Below, piece by piece: positions 42,877-47,185 of a stretch of 47,185 nucleotides of DNA. Made by a program: the position numbers and the translations under genes. Under the pieces are notes generated by a model that was not told the DNA's origin, ran no database searches, and saw only the letters and a list, made by a program, of their open reading frames with translations. Position 1 is the first letter of the stretch. The number at the start of each line of letters is the position of its first letter. Source of the DNA: an uncultured Prevotellaceae bacterium (GTDB taxonomy: Bacteria; Bacteroidota; Bacteroidia; Bacteroidales; Bacteroidaceae); assembly GCA_946185805.1 (NCBI GenBank), contig CAMHKU010000011.1:1-47185 (forward strand), read 5' to 3'.

Positions 42877-43893
42877 TCAAGGCAGGGCGCTGAACGTTTT
42901 GCGCCCCTTGACGTAATACTGCCAGAGTAGCGAGAACATACGCTGCTCTGGTATTTTTTCGCCCACCCGCGAGGCCTGGATGCGGCGGCGGTCGTCGTCG
43001 AACTGATGGCGCCAGCGGCGGAAGTCACGACGGGCACGAAAGACAGCCCGGAAGTCGCCCCAGTTACGTTTCAGCAGCAGCATCTCACAGGCGGCCACAT
43101 AGTCTAACAGCCAGCGCCAGCGCATGACGTGGTTCAGTTCGCTGTCGGGCAGACACTTATAGAGCATCGTCAGGTTGTTACGGAAGTTAAGATAGGTTTT
43201 CATGGGATTCGACTTGGGCAGCGTGCCGCCGCCGACATGATAGACCTGCGACTCCGGCAGACACACAATGCGGCGACCGCAGATACGCAGGCGCCAACAG
43301 AGGTCAATCTCCTCGTTGTGAGCAAAGAAGCGGCCGTCGAGGCCCCCGGCATCCCAATAGTCCGCCGAGCGGACCATCAGCGCTGCCCCCGTAGCCCAGA
43401 GTATGTCGCACGGATAGTTATACTGACCGTTGTCGCGCTCTACGGTGTCGAAGATACGTCCACGACAGAAGGGATAGCCGTAGCGGTCGAGGAAGCCTCC
43501 ACTGGCGCCAGCATACTCAAACTGGTCGCGGTCGGCAATGCTCAGCAACTTAGGCTGGCAGGCGGCCACATCGTTATGAGTGTCCATATACTCTATCAGG
43601 GGCGTCAGCCAGTGGTGGGTCACCTCAATATCGCTGTTGAGCAACAGGTAATAGTCGGCCTCTACCTGGCGCAAGGCTTTGTTATAGCCCTCGGCAAAAC
43701 CCCAGTTCTTTTCAAGTTCGATAATCTTAACCTCCGGAAACTCGGTACGCAGCAAAGCCATCGAGTTGTCTGTAGAGGCATTGTCGGCCACTATCACCGC
43801 AGCCTCGTCCTGGCTGTAGCGCAGCACCGCAGGCAGGTACTGAGCCATCATCCCGGCTCCATTCCAGTTTAAAATTACAATAGCTACTTTCAC
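42877..43893 (-). CDS. Glycosyltransferase family 2
   Basis: The 338-residue enzyme has a GT2 (GT-A fold) start VAIVILNWNGAGMM, the nucleotide-binding VADNASTDNSM, and the metal-binding NSDIEV in place of the plain DXD. Downstream are AACQPKLLS, WATGAALMVR and HNEEIDLCWR, the latter containing the catalytic-base ED-type motif. It transfers a sugar, often rhamnose, to surface glycans; donor and acceptor are unknown. The start is GTG at 43893. It lies 87 bp after mtaB and is separated from it by a repeat, probably in one transcript. Confidence 0.85.
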   Translation of the reverse strand: MKVAIVILNWNGAGMMAQYLPAVLRYSQDEAAVIVADNASTDNSMALLRTEFPEVKIIELEKNWGFAEGYNKALRQVEADYYLLLNSDIEVTHHWLTPLIEYMDTHNDVAACQPKLLSIADRDQFEYAGASGGFLDRYGYPFCRGRIFDTVERDNGQYNYPCDILWATGAALMVRSADYWDAGGLDGRFFAHNEEIDLCWRLRICGRRIVCLPESQVYHVGGGTLPKSNPMKTYLNFRNNLTMLYKCLPDSELNHVMRWRWLLDYVAACEMLLLKRNWGDFRAVFRARRDFRRWRHQFDDDRRRIQASRVGEKIPEQRMFSLLWQYYVKGRKTFSALP

Positions 43894-43916
43894 CTCTTTT
43901 ATATTATTGGTTACTT

Positions 43917-43995
43917 CTCACTTCTCATTTATCACTTCTCATTTATCACTTATCACTTCTCATTTATCACTTCTCATTTATCACTTCTCATTTAG
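43917..43995. repeat. ACTTCTCATTTATC tandem repeat, overlapping the mtaB stop
   Basis: A 14-bp unit and shorter variants recur about five times. The last copy contains the stop codon and final residues (NEK) of mtaB. No dyad or spacer pattern is present, so this is not a CRISPR array. Confidence 0.85.
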
Positions 43996-45363
43996 CACAG
44001 CGCCCAGCGCCGTCTTGTCGCGGTTGAAGCCGCCCAGCTCTACAGTCAGCAGCCGGTTGTCGTACTCCGGACGCGACGCCAGCGGCGGCAGCTCCACACG
44101 GATATAGTTGCGCGTAAACCCGTGCATAGCCCGGCCGCGGGCAGCCTTCTCAAAGAGCACCTCTGCCTGCTGGCCTATGTAGCGTGCATAAAAGGCTTCG
44201 GTCTTGCGGTCTGACAGTTCCAAGAGACGCCTCGACCGCTGTTTCTTGTCCTGTTCGCCTACGACATAGTCAATCTTCAGTGCCGCCGTCCCCGGCCGCT
44301 CGCTGTAGGGGAACACATGGAGCTGTGTAACGTCGAGGGCATTCAGAAACTCGTAGGTTTCTTCAAAGCACTCCGGCGTCTCGCCACGACAGCCCACCAT
44401 CACATCAACACCTATAAAAGCATCGGGCATCAGAGTTTTCACCTTATATATTTTATCAGCAAACAACTGGCGGTCGTAATGGCGGTGCATCAGTTTGAGC
44501 ACTGTGTCGCTGCCGCTCTGCAGGGGAATGTGGAAATGCGGCATGAAGGCGCGGCTGTGGGCACAATAGTCTATCAGCTCATCGCTCATCAGGTCGGGTT
44601 CCAGACTGCTGATGCGATAGCGGCTGATGCCTTCCACCTCGTCGAGAGCCTTCACCAGGTCAACGAAGCGTTCGTCGGTGGTCTTGCCGAAATCGCCGAT
44701 GTTCACGCCCGTCAACACGATCTCCTTGCCACCGTCGGCAGCTGCCTCGCGGGCCTGCTCTACTATTGAGGCGATGGTGGGGTTGCGGCTGAAGCCTCGG
44801 GCGTAAGGAATGGTGCAATAAGTACAGAAATAGTCACAGCCGTCCTGCACCTTGAGGAAGTAGCGAGTGCGGTTGCCCCGTGAACAGCTTGGCGCAAAGC
44901 TGCGAATATCTTTGGTTCTCTTTGTAAACACCCTGCCCTCGTCTCGCTCGTCGTTGCGCTCTCCACGCTGATGTCCTTCACCTTTGCCTGACTTCTGAGC
45001 CCAGGCTTCTGAAAGATACTGAATCAGGTGTGCCTTCTCATCAGACCCCAGCACCAGGTCAACGCCGTCAATCCGGCTGACGGTCTCTGCCGAGAGCTGT
45101 GCGTAGCAGCCGGTAACTACGACAAAGGCTCCGGGATGGTTACGCACCAGCCGATGGATGGCCTGCCGACATTTATGGTCAGCCACATCGGTCACCGAGC
45201 AGGTGTTAATCAGACAAAGATCGGCCTGTTCACCCTTACCGGCGGCAACAACGCCCATCTGCTCTAAAAGCTTGGCAAAGGTGGAAGTCTCGGAGAAATT
45301 CAACTTGCAACCTAATGTGAAATAAGCGGCCTTCTTGCCTTGAAACGCTGAGGTATCTATCAT
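43981..45363 (-). CDS. mtaB: tRNA t6A37 methylthiotransferase MtaB
   Basis: The 460-residue radical-SAM enzyme has the UPF0004 domain with cluster cysteines in TLGCKLN, NTCSVTD and VTGCYAQ. The radical SAM motif is CDYFCTYCTIP. The segment after VLTGVNIGDFG is typical of MtaB, not MiaB. A TRAM domain ends the protein. It adds a methylthio group to t6A at position 37 of ANN-decoding tRNAs. The start at 45363 gives the family N-terminus; the longer frame would run past the promoter. It probably heads a unit with the GT2 gene. Confidence 0.9.
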   Translation of the reverse strand: MIDTSAFQGKKAAYFTLGCKLNFSETSTFAKLLEQMGVVAAGKGEQADLCLINTCSVTDVADHKCRQAIHRLVRNHPGAFVVVTGCYAQLSAETVSRIDGVDLVLGSDEKAHLIQYLSEAWAQKSGKGEGHQRGERNDERDEGRVFTKRTKDIRSFAPSCSRGNRTRYFLKVQDGCDYFCTYCTIPYARGFSRNPTIASIVEQAREAAADGGKEIVLTGVNIGDFGKTTDERFVDLVKALDEVEGISRYRISSLEPDLMSDELIDYCAHSRAFMPHFHIPLQSGSDTVLKLMHRHYDRQLFADKIYKVKTLMPDAFIGVDVMVGCRGETPECFEETYEFLNALDVTQLHVFPYSERPGTAALKIDYVVGEQDKKQRSRRLLELSDRKTEAFYARYIGQQAEVLFEKAARGRAMHGFTRNYIRVELPPLASRPEYDNRLLTVELGGFNRDKTALGAVLNEK

Positions 45364-45392
45364 ATATAGCAACAGGTGTATGTTTTCGCGCA

Positions 45393-45400
45393 CAAAGGTA
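45393..45400 (-). promoter_or_regulatory. -7 promoter element for mtaB
   Basis: The reverse strand reads TACCTTTG, 29 bp before the ATG. Confidence 0.6.
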
Positions 45401-45543
45401 CACATAATTTCTCAATTTTAGCCTTTTTTTCCAAAATATCAGCAAAGTTAAATTCAATTACAATATTTAACATTTCGTAAATCGTTGATTCATAACGTTT
45501 TGCGCAAAAGTTACAAAAGAGGCCTAAAAAAAAACTAAAAAAA

Positions 45544-45558
45544 TGATACGTCGTATCA
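45544..45558. promoter_or_regulatory. 15-bp perfect palindrome overlapping the small lipoprotein promoter
   Basis: TGATACG-T-CGTATCA is a perfect dyad lying between the -33 region and the -7 box (45569-45576), as expected for a repressor site. It was not seen elsewhere in the window. Confidence 0.5.
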
Positions 45559-45568
45559 AAAAAATGCC

Positions 45569-45576
45569 TACCTTTG
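45569..45576 (+). promoter_or_regulatory. -7 promoter element for the small lipoprotein
   Basis: TACCTTTG followed by CAG, 53 bp before the ATG at 45630. Confidence 0.65.
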
Positions 45577-45629
45577 CAGCGTTTTAATAAACAAATGATT
45601 GTTTTACAGATTTAAAAGCTTAGAAAAAA

Positions 45630-45821
45630 ATGAAGAAATTAGTATTTGCATTCGCCGCTGTTGTAGCTGTATCTTTTGCAGCTTGTGGTAACAAGACTGA
45701 GCAGGCTGCTGCTCCCGTTGACACCGACTCTATCGAGGAGGTTGTTGCTGAGGACACCGTAGTTACTGACAGCGCCGCTACTGACAGCGCTGCTACTGAC
45801 AGTGCTGTTGTTGCTGAGTAA
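45630..45821 (+). CDS. Tiny acidic lipoprotein with TDSAA repeats
   Basis: The 63-residue protein has a lipoprotein signal (MKKLVFAFAAVVAVSFAAC, Cys19). The mature part of 45 residues is acidic and ends in three near-copies of TDSAA/TDSAV encoded by a 15-bp tandem DNA repeat. No fold is expected. Such small Bacteroidales lipoproteins can be abundant. It has a strong promoter, an overlapping palindrome and a strong terminator, which suggests tight single-gene regulation. The repeat may expand and contract by slippage in steps of five residues. Confidence 0.8.
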   Translation: MKKLVFAFAAVVAVSFAACGNKTEQAAAPVDTDSIEEVVAEDTVVTDSAATDSAATDSAVVAE

Positions 45822-45841
45822 TTAAGAAGCAAACAGAAAAC

Positions 45842-45872
45842 AAACCGCTGGACGTGAGTTCAGCGGTTTTTT
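45842..45872 (+). terminator. Terminator of the small lipoprotein gene
   Basis: AAACCGCTG (45842-45850) pairs with CAGCGGTTT (45861-45869), 10-nt loop, followed by T residues. Confidence 0.85.
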
Positions 45873-45985
45873 GTATTCCAGAAATAGTTTTGATTTTCAT
45901 CCGGCGGCCTGTAACCAACTAAATATCACACAAATACAAAGAATCATGACGGATGACGGATAGCAAATTAAACTAAAATTCAAAA

Positions 45986-46025
45986 AAAGTCTCCTTGGCT
46001 GCTGCCACGGAGACTTTAATGTTCT
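45986..46025 (-). terminator. Terminator of the rpsF-rpsR-rplI operon
   Basis: On the minus strand, AAAGTCTCC and GGAGACTTT form a stem with an inner TGGC/GCCA stem (45986-46017), followed by T residues. It lies about 100 bp after rplI. Confidence 0.8.
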
Positions 46026-46113
46026 AATAAATAAAGATTGGTTTTACAGTTGGATTAATAATTTATTTGTTAATTAAAAATTTTCTTAATACCTGACTGT
46101 AAATATAGCCAAA

Positions 46114-46677
46114 TTACTCGGCAGCAGGAGCTTCAGCAGCCTCCTCAGCAGGAGCCTCGACTTCAGCCTCAGCCTCAGCAGCAGGAGCAGCCTGCAGAGC
46201 CTTCTCGGCCTCCTCGGCAGCCTTCAGTTCGGCGGCATTCTCAGCAACGACCTTCACAGGAATCTCTACCGTCACCTCCTTGTGGAAGTGTACCAGAGCC
46301 ACGTAGTCGCCAACCTTCTTGGCATCCTTCATGGTAATGATCTTGCGGTCTACCTCCTTGCCCATCTTTGCCAGCTCGTCGGCCACCTGAGCAGCACCTA
46401 CCGAGCCGTAGAGCTGACCGGTAACGCTCACCTTGGCAGGAATCTCCAAAGCCACACCTTCGAGCACCTGAGCCTTAGCCTCAGCGGCAGCTTTCTGGGC
46501 TGCCAGCTTGTGAGCCTGCTGACGGAGGTTCTCGGCAAGAATCTTCTTAGCCATCGGCGATGCGATAACGCCCTTACCCTGAGGGATGAGGTAGTTACGA
46601 CCGTAACCCGACTTCACATTAACGATATCGTTCTTAAAACCTAAGCCGATAATATCTTCTTTCAGTATAATTTCCAT
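46114..46677 (-). CDS. rplI: 50S ribosomal protein L9 with an acidic C-terminal extension
   Basis: The 187-residue protein begins MEIILKEDIIGLGFKNDIV, with the L9 signature GYGRNYLIPQGKGVIA. The linker helix and C-terminal domain are normal up to about residue 150. An additional tail of about 35 Ala/Glu residues follows. Standard L9 has about 148-150 residues, so the tail is an extension. It is the last gene of the rpsF-rpsR-rplI operon, 23 bp after rpsR. L9 binds 23S rRNA at the L1 stalk base. Confidence 0.95.
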   Translation of the reverse strand: MEIILKEDIIGLGFKNDIVNVKSGYGRNYLIPQGKGVIASPMAKKILAENLRQQAHKLAAQKAAAEAKAQVLEGVALEIPAKVSVTGQLYGSVGAAQVADELAKMGKEVDRKIITMKDAKKVGDYVALVHFHKEVTVEIPVKVVAENAAELKAAEEAEKALQAAPAAEAEAEVEAPAEEAAEAPAAE

Positions 46678-46700
46678 AATGCTTGCGTCCTCCTTAAAGT

Positions 46701-46967
46701 TTACTTCATCATGTCAGTTACGTAGGGCAACAGGGCAATCTGGCGGGCGCGCTTCACGGCCTGAGCCACGCGGCGCTGATACTTCAGAGAGGTGCCCGTG
46801 ATGCGGCGGGGCAGAATCTTACCCTGCTCGTTCAGGAACTTCTTCAGGAACTCGGGATCCTTGTAGTCGATGTACTTGATACCGCTCTTCTTGAAACGGC
46901 AATACTTCTTCTTCTTCGTATCGATAGAAGGAGCTGTCAAATAACGGATTTCACTCTGTTCTGCCAT
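46701..46967 (-). CDS. rpsR: 30S ribosomal protein S18
   Basis: The 88-residue protein has [20 protein letters not shown] and the signature [21 protein letters not shown]18 binds S6 and 16S rRNA in the platform. It is the middle gene of the rpsF-rpsR-rplI unit, with 3 bp between the rpsF stop and its start. Confidence 0.96.
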   Translation of the reverse strand: MAEQSEIRYLTAPSIDTKKKKYCRFKKSGIKYIDYKDPEFLKKFLNEQGKILPRRITGTSLKYQRRVAQAVKRARQIALLPYVTDMMK

Positions 46968-46970
46968 AGT

Positions 46971-47185
46971 TTAAGCCTCCTCTTTTTTACCAAGCTTGGC
47001 GCGACGCTTCTCAGCGTATTCGACGGCATACTTGTCAAGTTTAACAGTCTGGAAACGGATGACCTTCTCGTCGCGACGATAGGCAGTCTCCAATGTCTTA
47101 ATCACTTCTGGCTCAGCCTTGAACTCTATCAGGCAGTAGAAACCTGTAGACTTCTTCTGAATAGCATAAGCCATCTTCTTCAATC
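46971..47185 (-). CDS. rpsF: 30S ribosomal protein S6, 5' end beyond the window
   Basis: The last 71 or so residues are present ([21 protein letters not shown], then [19 protein letters not shown]). The N-terminal 40 or so residues are cut by the window edge. S6 pairs with S18 on the small subunit. It is the first gene of the operon. Confidence 0.93.
   Translation of the reverse strand, partial: LKKMAYAIQKKSTGFYCLIEFKAEPEVIKTLETAYRRDEKVIRFQTVKLDKYAVEYAEKRRAKLGKKEEA

Noticed and set aside
43917..43995. Possible CRISPR array
   Set aside because: Repeats are directly adjacent with no unique spacers, and no cas genes are present.

Overview
The window looks like chromosomal DNA of a gut- or rumen-type Prevotellaceae bacterium (Bacteroidales, Prevotella sensu lato). 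The evidence is that about twenty gene starts carry the Bacteroidetes -7 promoter element TAnnTTTG. Shine-Dalgarno sites are largely absent. The proteins include TamL, GldB, a CCDC81-type HU/SPOR protein, T9SS-like C-terminal tails and many lipoproteins. I see no phage, insertion sequence, CRISPR array, rRNA or tRNA. It reads as mostly ordinary core chromosome with several unusual local features.

Layout. 1-1660: eroded flank with a decapitated T9SS-type tail and a PF09820 AAA-ATPase that lost its nuclease domain. 1735-4331: 5'-nucleotidase plus NudC, overlapping by ATGA. 4332-7126 (-): rfbC, UDP-glucose dehydrogenase and a lipoprotein. 7264-11730: HU-TM-SPOR membrane protein, zinc-ribbon/FHA protein, and clpC behind a near-perfect sigma-54 promoter. 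11805-18451: leader-peptide attenuator, then leuA, leuC, leuD, a citramalate/isopropylmalate synthase paralogue and leuB. 18609-21126: DUF4332 protein, a 62-aa peptide, an MFS transporter. 21265-26611: secreted GH128-like glucanase, NifU-like scaffold and GGGtGRT protein. 26882-32348: HtrA (-), TamL, a lipoprotein (-), an MBL-fold hydrolase. 32473-34725: ilvB-ilvN. 34817-37471 (-): LolA-like protein, MaoC-like dehydratase, and a PurF-like protein without the N-terminal Cys. 37566-40546 (-): NapH/NapG-like polyferredoxin fusion and a Tat-exported aldo-keto reductase/ferredoxin. 40633-45363: GldB (-), DUF4861 protein (+), GT2 and MtaB (-). 45630-47185: a tiny repeat lipoprotein (+) and rpsF-rpsR-rplI (-).

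How the parts fit. The most complete system is branched-chain amino acid synthesis. LeuCD and LeuB can serve both leucine synthesis (with LeuA) and isoleucine synthesis by the citramalate route (with the LeuA/CimA paralogue). The operon is preceded by a 23-codon peptide containing four Leu codons and four consecutive Ile codons, followed by mutually exclusive antiterminator and terminator hairpins. So the leader appears to read both end products. LeuC also carries two in-frame insertions that look like REP-type palindromic DNA. A second candidate system is the NapH/NapG-type fusion with a collagen-like Gly-Ala linker, next to a Tat lipoprotein aldo-keto reductase with ferredoxin clusters; this could be an electron wire to a periplasmic reductase.

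Limits. All family names come from reading the sequence and remembered family features, with no database search. Starts were chosen from promoter position, signal peptides and family N-termini. Hairpins were found by eye, without energy calculation.
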